NCBI RefSeq assembly: GCF_037975245.1
Contig: NC_092561.1
Location: 5,692,001 to 5,756,000 of the forward strand
Reading direction: 5' to 3'
Length of the DNA stretch: 64,000 bases
Source: Apostichopus japonicus
Lineage: Eukaryota > Echinodermata > Holothuroidea > Aspidochirotida > Stichopodidae
Shown: positions 21,450 through 31,443 of the stretch, piece by piece
Layout of the letters: each line of letters starts with the position of its first letter
Position numbering within the stretch: the first letter of the stretch is position 1
Translations under genes and position numbers: made by a program
The notes under the pieces: model-generated
Databases searched by the model: none
Seen by the model: the letters and a program-made list of their open reading frames with translations, nothing else
What the model was told of the DNA's origin: nothing

Positions 21450-22330
21450 GGATATTGACACAGTGTAGAGTGCTCTTAACATTTCCTTACGACACTATAC
21501 ATATTTGGACGTCTTGTTATCTCGATAATCTAACACAGACGTAAATATACTTCACATGAGCACTTAACATATGCTTACGAATCGACGCCCTATCAGTCTA
21601 TCAAAACAACATAACATTGAACATTAAATATGGCATTTATGAAGTTGAAGTGGGGGGGGGGATGGTTTGAAGTTCCTACAATCTGGTTTAATCATCCTCG
21701 GCGTGTCCATTAAATACCAGGTATACTTGACAACAGTACTTGTGGTACGACTACAACAGACTTGTGGTACGGGGGTCCACAGAATAAAATTCCCGTTGGC
21801 ATTAATGAGTGCGAGCATATTGCTGTATATTAGCTACTTAAAGCGAGTAAGATTCATCTTGTACTGTTATTTATATGATATCCAAAATGCGCAAAGTACG
21901 TGTACTAGATTCACGATGGTGAGTAAGCGTACAATGTAAATATGCTAGAATGTGAGTTATAGTATAGGGGAGGGGCGGGTAATTACGTTGCTGTCCAGGA
22001 GCAGGAACAGTTGTGGTAATTACAAGACTGCTTCGTTATTGTCTGAACTTTTCGAACAGAAGTTTAATTATACAAGCCAAGATCATCATCACATGAAGAT
22101 AGGGTGTGGGTGGGGGACACAAATCAGCTACCGTGTGACAATAAAGATCGTACCTTATTTCCTACTTTGTCACGTTTCTGGTGTCACAATACCCCTCGAG
22201 GTACACTTTTGCATGGAAATTACCTTGTAATTAATGTTAATTGTGTCTACTTCTCGAAATCTATTGATTTATTTCTGATTCATTCCACTGTAGAAATAGT
22301 CCCATTGGGGTCGGGGGAGGTTGGGTGGGG
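21450..22330. other. Noncoding interval
   Basis: No recognised gene. The short frames on either strand have no domains. A poly-G run lies at 21652-21660. Confidence 0.5.
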
Positions 22331-22339
22331 GTGGGAGGA

Positions 22340-22688
22340 GGACTGCAGCCCCCAACAAATTTTTTTTGTTGTGAAAATTCGGGCAATATGCTGAGATTTT
22401 TTCGGGCTACTACTGAAAGAAATATAAATTGCAATGATTTAGCTAAAGGAAATCAATAATTTACAAAAAAACCCTTCTTGTCCGACTAATTCGCCATATC
22501 GTTAATAACACGGCAAATGATTGTATGTTATTGGCATGCGATGTAATAACCGATGAATGCTTATATATGATATGTACATTAACATGTGGGACGCGCGCGG
22601 AGCACGCGAACAATTTTGGTTCTATTTTTCGGGCAAGTCGTTACAGCCCCCCCCCCCCTCCAAATCATATTGGGCTCTTACACCTATG
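22340..22688. mobile_element. hAT-like MITE copy, left end not found
   Basis: It shares with the better-defined element at 45735-46082 the text GCAATATGCTGAGA, GCAAATGATTGT, TTATTGGCATGC(G/C)ATGTAATAACCGATG and ATTAACATGT. It ends with GGGCTCTTACACCTATG, which matches the terminal inverted repeat of that copy. The left terminus with CATAGG-type text is absent, so this copy is truncated or rearranged on that side. Confidence 0.65.
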
Positions 22689-23067
22689 CTTGTACTTGCT
22701 ACATTGTAATCTCGATTGTACTTGCGATATTGTACTCGTCACTAAAAATCTATACATAAAGACAGTCTCTGCAAATCTGCAACTGTTCTTTAATGTTGCT
22801 TCTATGCTGAATGAGAGAATTCTGAGCGATAAACTTGTTTAACCATCAGATGATTCATTAATGACCTCATTTCTTGCTCAAGTATCTTCTTTTCGAAATG
22901 TTTTTTGAGTTATCAATCGCCAGGTTTCTGCTTATGAAAATGGAGGTCAAACCTCACGTGGAATTAGAACCAATAAATTATACCATGCTGATAGTGACTT
23001 AACGAAGAAATATTAAAACGTGAACCTTTCAAAAGAATATGATAGCTCTTTTCCTGGTTCAAATTGC

Positions 23068-23421
23068 TTAAAGGCATTGAAGACTCGCCCCAACCCGCGT
23101 GCCGCCCTCTGAAAAAGTTAACTTTCCTTTGCGTGCAAGTGAAGTTTTTTTTCTTGCCGATACAAAATGAAGACATTAATGAAACGATACCTTGTTATCT
23201 TTTACCTAGACTTGAGATTTCTATCGTTGCTATGTACACTGTGTTGTGGGTATTGACCGTATTGACTGTACACTAGTGTCTAATTACCGACGGTAGCAAG
23301 CTTTGTGTGTATTTTCTGGGATCGATGGTGGTGTCTAACACTTCTGTTACACCTCATTCGAAACTAGGTCAGATTACCGGCATCAGACGTTTCTTAGTGC
23401 GCGAGTCTTCACTCCCTTTAA
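23068..23421. mobile_element. piggyBac-like MITE flanked by TTAA
   Basis: It starts TTAA + AGGCATTGAAGACTCGC and ends GCGAGTCTTCACTCCCT + TTAA, an inverted pair of 17 bp with two mismatches. The TTAA at both borders is the target signature of piggyBac-type transposons. At 354 bp including both TTAA sites, with no transposase frame, it is a nonautonomous element. Its right 126 bp (23296-23421) recur at 45021-45146. Confidence 0.8.
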
Positions 23422-23424
23422 CGA

Positions 23425-24300
23425 CAAAGCAAACGTATTTTTTTTTTATCTGTAATCCTGTATATGCCATTATTAAATTATATATTTATCTACGGTTCAA
23501 TGTGCATAGACCATTGTAGGGATTTGCAGAACGCTAACTCGTTATGCTTTTTTCTTCCCCCCTTGAAAATGACCATTGGTGTTGAACGTCACTGTAAGGG
23601 TGATGTAATGTTCAAATGACATTAAAAGAATATGTTTTGGCTGAGCTATAAGAATTTATAAGACAATGGATGAACATTAATTAATATTTCGCCGCCCTCC
23701 ACCGAGGAGTCGACGTCATCATGAATTTAGAGAAATAAAGAGGCATTCCAGAAATTTAGGACAGTTTTAAAGGTGGGTTTCTTGGAAACGCAGCAAAGCT
23801 TTAGAAAGAAGACCGGCACCCTTTTGACCTTTGACCTATATCAAGACTAGAATTCTGCCTAAAGCTAAATCTGCTTCTTGTCATTAATGACTCACGCAGT
23901 ACATATATTCGTTTATTTAAAGGATAACGGCCACGCGGCAGTTACCCGGATTACAAAAAAAAGCAGCTCTTCATGATAAAGTTGTTAGGTTAAATACTTT
24001 AGTTTGTAATCATAATCTTCTATCTCTATATAAATAGTACCGGTACTTTGTTCAGTAAAGTGAAATGCAATATTTGGATGAACTTTCAAGACTGTGTTCG
24101 TATTTGACATGACTCAGAAGTATACATTTGTTGATCTAACTAATAACTGGAGAGTATACTGGACTGTTAGAAAGAAAAATGGCAAATTACTGTAATTATA
24201 AGGAGCAGAATTTTTTAATTTATTTGTTTGTTCGTTCTTGTTTTGCTTTTGTCAAGCTTAATTGGCTGTCGTTAATTAATTAACGCCGAGAATACCCCCG
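23425..24300. other. Noncoding interval
   Basis: No supported coding sequence or repeat family was recognised; the stretch is AT-rich. Confidence 0.5.
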
Positions 24301-24307
24301 GAGAGGA

Positions 24308-24324
24308 CGTGACGTGACGTGACG

Positions 24325-24360
<36 letters not shown>

Positions 24361-24382
24361 CATACATATATATATATATATA
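24308..24382. repeat. GACGT repeats followed by (TA)n
   Basis: GACGT is repeated four times at 24308-24327, then an imperfect TA/TACA microsatellite runs to 24382. Confidence 0.85.
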
Positions 24383-24639
24383 TGCCAACGGCACAGGATG
24401 TTAACAAAATATGCTCTATATCACATAAATATTAAATGAAATCATGTTTCTCTAACTGAGAGAGTATAACACACCAATCGAGGCCCATTGCCATACAAAT
24501 ACCCCATATATACCCCCCCCCCCCCCCGCCCCCTTCTCTTCAGTCCCATAAATAAGTGAGGCGCCAGACAGCCTCTATACATATCAACAATGTTAAAAAA
24601 GTTCCTTATTTCCTTTAATGTATGCCTATACATATATAT

Positions 24640-24772
24640 AGTATAATACAAAAGTAGTATAAATTAGAATAATACAAAGTAGTATAAAAGTACATATAAA
24701 GTAGTATAAAAAAAAATAATACAAATACAAATAGTATAATATAGTATAATACAAATAGTATAATACCCACAA
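24640..24772. repeat. AGTATAATACAA-type degenerate short tandem repeat
   Basis: Variants of AGTATAA and AATACAAA alternate for about 130 bp. The minus strand reads as a Tyr/Leu-rich frame, which is an artefact of the repeat. Confidence 0.8.
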
Positions 24773-24774
24773 AA

Positions 24775-25715
24775 AACCCCCCAAAAGCACAAGTATCATA
24801 ATACTTTGACTACGTACCGTAACATACCGTTTCAATTTAACGAATCCTGTATGTAGTTTTGTGAACAGTAACAAATAAGTCAACCAGACTCTTTTTGCGG
24901 TAGTATATTTCGTCCGTGTATATAGGACGTTTCCTGTTCTGCCGTGTAATATGATTTCCTCAGATTATTGCTATCATTTATGTATGTAGGCCTGTATATC
25001 TTTTATATATGCATTCTATGCATGAAGTAATATGGACTTTGGACGCTTTTCTGAGCAAGTCTTCCCATAAAGTAAGCAGTATGTAGATAACACTCTTTGT
25101 TTTGAAGAGATACAATAAGAATAGTGATCAAAGGGATATCCCCCTATCGGCCTATCATCTATGACGTTGATACGTTGATACCTCCATACGTACGTATGCA
25201 TATTAGGCGATAATGAGTCATGCACATCAAAACATTTTAATGATGCATTTATATATTCATACTATTTAAAATTCACTTTATAATTTGAAAAACAACTTAG
25301 TTATAGTTTTTGCTATAACAAAGTAAAATTGCGTTACTTTATTGCAAACTTTTAAGGGCTTCAATGCACAAAGGAAATTCTGTGTAAGCGATGAAATATT
25401 CAACGAACTCAAGTCAGTCAGTCGTCAACCTGAAAAGGGGAAGATGAGAGGGGGTGGCATTGATGTTCGGACGTACCCCCATCACCCCCCCCCCTCACCC
25501 CAAAGAAAAATATCACCAACATATTTCCATATTTATAGATTGTGATCGTAGTACAAATCACTTTAGATTTACTATAGGCCCTATATGTCGTGATCTTAGC
25601 CAAATGAAAGCCGAGGAGAGCAAAATATTTATAGTCACATGTCTGAATGAAATTTCTAATTATCAATAAATAAACATTCCCAGTGACATTGAGCAATAAT
25701 AATCGTGCTTTACAG
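24775..25715. other. Noncoding interval
   Basis: No recognised exon. A C-rich tract lies at 25476-25500. The frames overlapping it have no domain. Confidence 0.5.
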
Positions 25716-25721
25716 TATAGT

Positions 25722-25826
25722 TTCTCTCCTAGGACTATGAAAGACTGGAATACGCAATCCTTGGCCGTTAAGGAGAGCCCTAGTCTTGAGGTGTTTAAGA
25801 CAAGATTGCTCACGCATTGTTACTAG
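25722..25826 (+). pseudogene. Non-LTR retrotransposon (LINE) RT C-terminal relic
   Basis: The plus-strand frame reads FSPRTMKDWNTQSLAVKE then SPSLEVFKTRLL and a TAG stop. F-x-PRT-x-x-DWN-x-L...S-x-E-x-FK-x-x-L is the conserved end of reverse transcriptases of Jockey/CR1-type LINEs. No catalytic part remains upstream, so it is a 5'-truncated copy with about 90 bp of possible 3' UTR after it. Confidence 0.75.
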
Positions 25827-25829
25827 CAC

Positions 25830-26289
25830 TGCTGCGCTGAGTACCAACATCCTCGTTTTGATACCCGAGAGGGTTTTTAACGAGTACCTAACAGAAACAG
25901 AATATTGCTCTAATAAATTGGTTTAGTTCTAAAGTGAGAAATAACAATAATTAAGACAACACAACGTTTGTTTATTTGTTTGTTTTTGAAGTTAGATTCA
26001 TAGTCATTGAACTGTTACACTGCAGCGTTATGAGGGGGGGGGGGCGCATAGAAAAAAAGATCGGTTGTACAATCTTTACCAGATGATGTTCAATGCTTCC
26101 AGTTGCGTTGTTGTTGCCCGTTATAATAGACCATGATCCTAATTAGGAAGAACATCTTGCGAGTAAATGAACAGGAACATTTAGTCTAACATCGCCGTTA
26201 ATTCCTATAATAATTTAATTTGTCTTATGTTGTGTTATGACGTCACTATGACGTAGAATGTTGATATTTTCTTTCCATTCGGTGATTAG
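25830..26289. other. 3' flank of the KY-like gene
   Basis: Noncoding sequence between the LINE relic and the stop codon of the minus-strand KY-like gene. It probably holds its 3' untranslated region. It contains a poly-G run at 26034-26044 and TGACGTCA near 26238. No polyadenylation site was assigned. Confidence 0.45.
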
Positions 26290-27533
26290 TTACTTTTTGC
26301 CGTCGCTGGAGATCGGAAACCGTCCGGCAAATTGAAGATCCACAAATAAGTTTAAGCAGTAGAACCCTGCCGTTGGAATATTAATCGTAATGTGTACCAG
26401 TTCTGTACCCGGCAGTGGGCCTTCATCCGTTGTAACGATGACCCAATCCCTGTACTTTTGAGCAGCAGTATCCGACATGTTGACGATATTCACTAAAATG
26501 TCACCACCGCGTGAGGTCAAAGGTCGTTGAAGGGTCATCAGGCCGTTACCATTCTTCAGCCGTATTGTATATCCTGCCATGTCGACGATGCTCAATTTGT
26601 AATCCTCGAATATTTGCCGTTTACCCCAATCATTATGATTTGCGAATGGTGAAGTAATCAATGGAACTTTTCCTTTGAATACTAACAGAAATGCCGCGTT
26701 TCTATGGTATCCGTCCTTCCCTCGTTCCTTGACGATTAAATGTTCCAGTAAATATTTCCCCGGTTTCGGCAGGAAGATATAACACGCGCGTTTTCCTGGG
26801 TACGTATCCTGATAAATACAATTTTTGATCTCTTTGGATTGCGACGAATAACTTGTTAATCTATACATGACATTTCCCCAAGTAGGACAAGCAAATTGCA
26901 TCAAAAGACGGTTTTCGGTTGTTTCAATAGTCGGTTCGGAGTGACTTATGCATTGATACCCTAACGTAAAACTCTGTGGACTGTTTCCAAATGAGAACCC
27001 GTCTGGTATTAAGTTCGGAGAATTATTCTGTGTTCCCTTCCCGTGTATACAATAGGTGACCAATACACCGTAATCACCGTCACTCTCCTTGTCTGCTGGT
27101 AATGCAAACCCTGCCAATACTGAAAAGAGATATTTCCCTGGACCAGGGAGTTCATACCGAAACACCGCGGTAGTTCCCTCCCAAGATATCAAGACATGGC
27201 TAGCCGTTAGGACTTTCTTTTCGGGTAACTTTGAAACAATGACGTTAATCTTGACCAACCGCGGTATATCGATTCGTATTTCCCCGGTGTTATCAGGCGA
27301 TGTAATGGTACCTTTATGATGAGATGAAAGTGTTGCGTCCGTCAACTGCATCATGAAGCCTTCATAGGGTTCATCTTCCCAGGCCTTTAAAGAGGTGAAG
27401 GGCTTCTCCAGAAGTTGATCCACGTGACCAATTTCTCCACTATGGCTGACAGGAAGGTGTGTATTAGTGAACGATTTCGGCTCACTGAGAAAGTCGTGTT
27501 CTTTCCAACGTTTCGAGAATTTAAGATCAGGAC
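26290..27533 (-). CDS. KY: KY-like gene, exon 4 (C-terminal beta domains)
   Basis: The acceptor CAATTTCTACAG starts 1244 bases (2 + 413 codons + stop). They open with PDLKFSKRWKEHDFLSEPKS, the junction segment that follows the core in KY/Hillarin proteins. Two similar beta-rich modules follow, marked by FRYELPGPGKYLFSVLAG and CYIFLPKPGKYLLEHLIV, and the protein ends FAGRFPISSDGKK. The whole C-terminal half is in one exon. Confidence 0.9.
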
Positions 27534-30500
27534 CTGTAGAAATTGTTTAACAAGAGAGAGAGAGAGAGGAGAAATTGTAGAGCATTATATAAACTATTTT
27601 CCGATTTCTATTTTCTTTGATGGGAGTACTCTATACGATTAAGCCCAAAAGGGTTTCTTAGTTTTACTTCCTTTCACATTTTTTACTTATTTGCAGTTAT
27701 ATTGTCTTGTTCACCTTGTTATACTGTGATATAACAAATAATAATCATAAACAAACCGGTTTGATACGAGTGTATCATGTCCTCTGCTTATTCCATCAGG
27801 AAGATTTTCCAAACTAGTGTAAAATCTTCAGGAGAAGGGTGGGGAGAGGGTGGGGGAGGGGGAGGGGAGCTTCACCACAAGTGTAGAGCTGTTATAGCAC
27901 CGAATGTTAACTAAGTTAGCTAAAAGCAGTGCTTGCCTATACCGCCGTTCTCAGATAAGATCTGCCTTTGGAAAGGATTCAATGCTACTTTTGTACCAAA
28001 TACAGATATATCACCAACACCGCGGTATAAATGGAGTATATCGTGTTGCTGTGACGGTGTTAGCAAACAAAAATGCGTCTTCTTCCATGTCACCGTGGTC
28101 GAAAACGTCATGTGTGACACGCACACATGTGTAGACTGATGGGGAGGAAATGTTAGCAATTTTAGCACCGTTTATTTTCTTCCAAGTCCGGATCAACTAT
28201 TCTGACAGTGTGTTCAATCTTATCGCAAAGGATTAACTCTAGCTTATAGAGTATATTTCTGATAAAATATTAAGGAGGAAAGGGGTGGGGGGGGGGTTAT
28301 TCTGTCACACCCGTATATATAGGAATGTGAATAATGTGATGCCGTGCGTTTGGTTGAAAACCCTTCAAATACTGGAATTTGTAGTGCAGCATGCAGAAAA
28401 GGTCTATTTTGTCGGGTATTTTGAAGTGATTTTTGTTATTTGCCCAGTCAAATGAAAGTCGCATGTCCCACTGCCGTTCGAAGTTGCCCCCCCCCCCCGC
28501 CTCAGAGTGAACCCTCTTCTGACGCTCTTTATTTCCTGTTTTATCTTACCTATGCCTCCAGATCCCCAGGTTGTGTCACATAAGAACGGCTTGCCTTCTA
28601 TTGTTATCTTGTTCCACGCGTGTCCTGCATACTTATCAGTCCCGGCCACATATCCGTAACCTTTCGCCTTCCCGTGCATGACGTCACACGGAAGGTTTGC
28701 CTCCCTATGATAAATAAAAGAGGCTTATTTATATGAAAATGACTAACACTAGACTATTACGCATATATTCCTTAGAATGACAGTAATGTGACGAAGCGAA
28801 GAGAAATATCGTATAAAGCCCTTAAGCCACACCTTGTACACAGGTGGTCCGCAAATTAGAAACTCACTTCCTCCAGATTCCCTCACTCAGTTTTCACCTC
28901 CGCAGGCAATTTCCATTGCGGTAAACCTCGATGCCAAATATGCCCCCATACTACCCCAGGCACCGTGGTCAAGATTCCCAATGTTGACTATAGTCTAAGA
29001 CCCCCTTCCCTCTCTTGTGATTCTATTAATGTTATTTACATTTTCTACTGTACTTTGCAAAGAGGGCAATTATGTTGGTGAAACAGGCTCCCGGTTCCGC
29101 TTACGTTTGAATAATCACAAAACATCTATTCGTGATCATTTTGAAGGATTCCCCGTTTCCGAACATTTCAATCTTTTCAAAATTCTTCTCAAAATTCACT
29201 TCAAAATTCTCTCAAAACCTAAAATGCATTTTAATTGCCTCGAACTTCAAATCCGCCACTGAACGTAAACGTAAAGAAATCGAGTGGATCTTTCGTATTA
29301 AGTCTCACATCACCGGCCTCAACAAAGACTCAACAAAGACCGGCCTCGACAAAGACCCCTTAACAACTTTCAGTTCTACAAACATATGTAATCCGTTCTT
29401 TGCTCCTTAATCCGCTTCTTGTATAGTCATGGTTTATTTGGTTCTAATTCCATCTATGCAACTTACACTTATCTAGCGTCATTCCTTCATTGTGTTACAT
29501 TTTGTACTTTTCATTCCACTGCAAAGTATTACTGACGGAGGTCCCAGGGGACTGAAAATTCCAATATATTTTCTAAAACTTTACTCCTTATTTGTCAATT
29601 ATATGTCATATATTATTTCTCAAAAGAAATTTCTTCAAAACGTCGTCTTTTATTTTATCAATGCCGAAATTTCATCCGTCTTTAGACTTACTTGCACATG
29701 AGTTGAAAAAGTGAGCTGTATCCTGCACATACTGCGGCTCCCTTTTTCAGGGCTTCCATAGGATCTGAACTCAGAGGAGTATTCCGATTAAAGAACACAT
29801 CCACGTCATAAGCTATATTATCGCTGATCCATCGAACGATGGCTCTGTATTTCTGTAGGTCATTCGACGCTGGCTTGATAAGATATGTTACTAACTTGGA
29901 TAAATCTGTCTTAATGTTCTTTGGTGCCTGGTGTGATAAAGAAATAAATGAATCAGATATTATGACAGGTTCTATTATACCGTTTATAGGGACTTACAGT
30001 CGGTCAGAAGACAGGTCGGGCCCGGGACGATTATATAAACCACCCCTCTCCCCTTTGTTTTCAGCTGGAGGAATAATTGATCCATCATCGCAACGCAAAA
30101 TGCTATACAAAATGATCAAATTGATATACAAGTTCAAAGACGCGTCGTAGTAGTTTTCATTACGCAGGAACCATATTTAGGCCAATTTATGAAAGAACAG
30201 CGCCCTGACATATATGCTACGCTAAATAAGAACATTTAATTAGGCCTATGCTTATAAGTGAAGAGGGAGTTAGGAATTGACGGGCATGATATATGTGACA
30301 TTTGATATAATAATTGTTACGGGTAGGCAGGACTCAAAGGTAATGATCTGAGAGCGTATAAAAGTTACGGTATTTAATAAAAGCGCTTATCATATGGGTG
30401 ACATGTGTTAAAACCAGACGCCTTATAGAATTAGCAGTGACATTTTGTTTAAAAGAAGAACGCTGGGTTTGATAATCGACAGGGGAGGAGGGTGGGGAGG

Positions 30501-31443
30501 AGGGGAGGGGAGGAGGTCGGGGAGGGAGGGGAACGGACTTCTAATTATCTTATAGCTCAGCTAAGGCCACGATTAACGAACGATAAATTTCACACTGTAC
30601 CTTTAGAGCGTGGTTGTCTATTTTTCGCATTACTCCCATGTCCGGGATAAGTTTCTTTTTGCCACTCCAAAACGTATCCTCAATTTTGATTGGTCGATCG
30701 AGACCCTCATAGATATGTGGTAATCCTTCCATTAATCCTTCAGTTGGATTTACAGCTGGTATGTCATAGTCGTGCCGCCATTTTGGTTGTGGAATGGAAC
30801 ACGTGAATGTGTTCTGGTTACTCCTGTTTCCCGGGGTGTTACTTTTGACATTACTCGGCTGGTTACTCCTGTTTCCCGGGGTGTTACTTTTGACATTACT
30901 CGGCTTAATTTGTTTCTGTTTCTGCGATACATTCTTTGAGGGCGATACTGAGAGTTTTTTAATATTTACTTTGTTTCCATCTGTTTGTTTCTTCTTTGCT
31001 TTCCTTTTCTCCTTTTCGGTCGTTTTATTTCTCTCATTTTCAATAAATTTAGACCTCTTTTTCTTCTCATCTGTCGCTTTTGTATTTCCTTGAAGATTGT
31101 TATTCTCGTCCAACTTTTTTTCTTCTGTGAATTTCAACAATTCGTCAGAGGATGGCGTTTCTCCTCTAAGATCGTCGATTAATATTATATCGCCCTCTAT
31201 TTTAGAATGTTTCGAAATCCCATGAAGGGATGTGTCATTAACTTTTGTGCCATTCTTCGATAAACCGTCTTCGTAAATATCGCGATTATCATATTCTTTG
31301 ATTCCTTGAATATTTCTCTGGAGCGATATATCGTGACGGTTACCGGTCTTATGGCCTTCATCATGAAGATTATCTGCCCACGCCTGTCGATGTTGGTTAG
31401 GTACTGTCGATGCATCCGAGACTGAAGAACTGCCACAACCCAT
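26290..31443 (-). CDS. KY: Kyphoscoliosis peptidase (KY)-like transglutaminase-fold protein
   Basis: Four minus-strand exons, 31443-30601, 29927-29692, 28704-28550 and 27533-26290, have clean borders and phases and give 825 codons with a stop. Residues 1-281 are a polar N-terminal extension starting MGCGSS, a predicted myristoylation plus Cys3 palmitoylation signal. The transglutaminase-like core spans about 285-412. It holds the putative catalytic triad Cys348 (AAVCAGYSSLF), His388 (AGHAWNKITI) and Asp403 (LCDTTWGSG), in the expected order. After it comes the KY-specific HDFLSEPKSF...HLPV block and two beta-rich repeats with GKYL(F/L) motifs. Animal relatives are KY, which acts at the muscle Z-disc, and fly Hillarin, which acts in cell cortex and cytokinesis. 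Whether it is an active peptidase is unproven; the triad is intact. Exon joins give uninterrupted family motifs across all three introns. Confidence 0.92.
27840..28400. other. KY-like intron 3 sequence, noncoding
   Basis: G-rich purine tracts at 27838-27870 and 28276-28298, otherwise unremarkable. No alternative exon was recognised. Confidence 0.5.
28550..28704 (-). CDS. KY: KY-like gene, exon 3 (catalytic His and Asp)
   Basis: The acceptor TTTATTTATCATAG and donor ATAG|GTAAGA bound 155 bases. The translation includes EANLPCDVMHGKAKGYGYV, then DKYAGHAWNKITIEGKPFL and CDTTWGSGGI. The His of HAW and Asp of CDTTWG are the second and third catalytic residues of the fold. Confidence 0.92.
28880..29400 (+). 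pseudogene. Penelope-like GIY-YIG relic inside KY-like intron 2
   Basis: On the plus strand, opposite to the host gene, one frame gives GNFHCGKPRCQICPHT and SINVIYIFYC. A shift by one base gives CKEGNYVGETGSRFRLRLNN then FPVSEHFN. A further shift gives ERKRKEIEWIFRIKSH and TGLNKD. These are, in order, the Cys-rich linker and GIY-YIG nuclease blocks of a Penelope-like retroelement. At least two frameshifts make it dead. Its family differs from the relic at 17.6-18.0 kb. Confidence 0.85.
29692..29927 (-). CDS. KY: KY-like gene, exon 2 (catalytic Cys)
   Basis: The acceptor TTTATCACACCAG and donor AA|GTAAGT bound 236 bases. They encode LSKLVTYLIKPASNDLQKYR, AIVRWISDNIAYDVDVFF and ALKKGAAVCAGYSSLFQLMC, the N-terminal half of the transglutaminase-like core with the nucleophile Cys. 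The RAI-x-x-WI-x-x-NI-x-YD signature is diagnostic of the family. The two-base phase is completed by exon 3. Confidence 0.92.
30479..30535. repeat. Purine tract, G-rich (quadruplex-prone)
   Basis: Repeated GGGGAGG/GGAGGG units in KY-like intron 1, just 65 bp past the exon 1 donor. On the transcribed strand of the gene this is a pyrimidine-rich tract. Confidence 0.7.
30601..31443 (-). CDS. KY: KY-like gene, exon 1
   Basis: 281 codons from ATG at 31443, ending AAG|GTACAG in phase 0. The frame runs on only 16 codons past this donor to a stop. After the acylation-type N-terminus it is rich in Lys/Glu/Asn and probably disordered. A Lys-rich stretch (EKEKRKAKKK) lies near the middle. A 15-residue unit, PSNVKSNTPGNRSNQ, is present twice in tandem. 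The last 60 residues (WRHDYDIPAV... to ...RKIDNHALK) look ordered and belong to the family's pre-core region. Confidence 0.85.
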
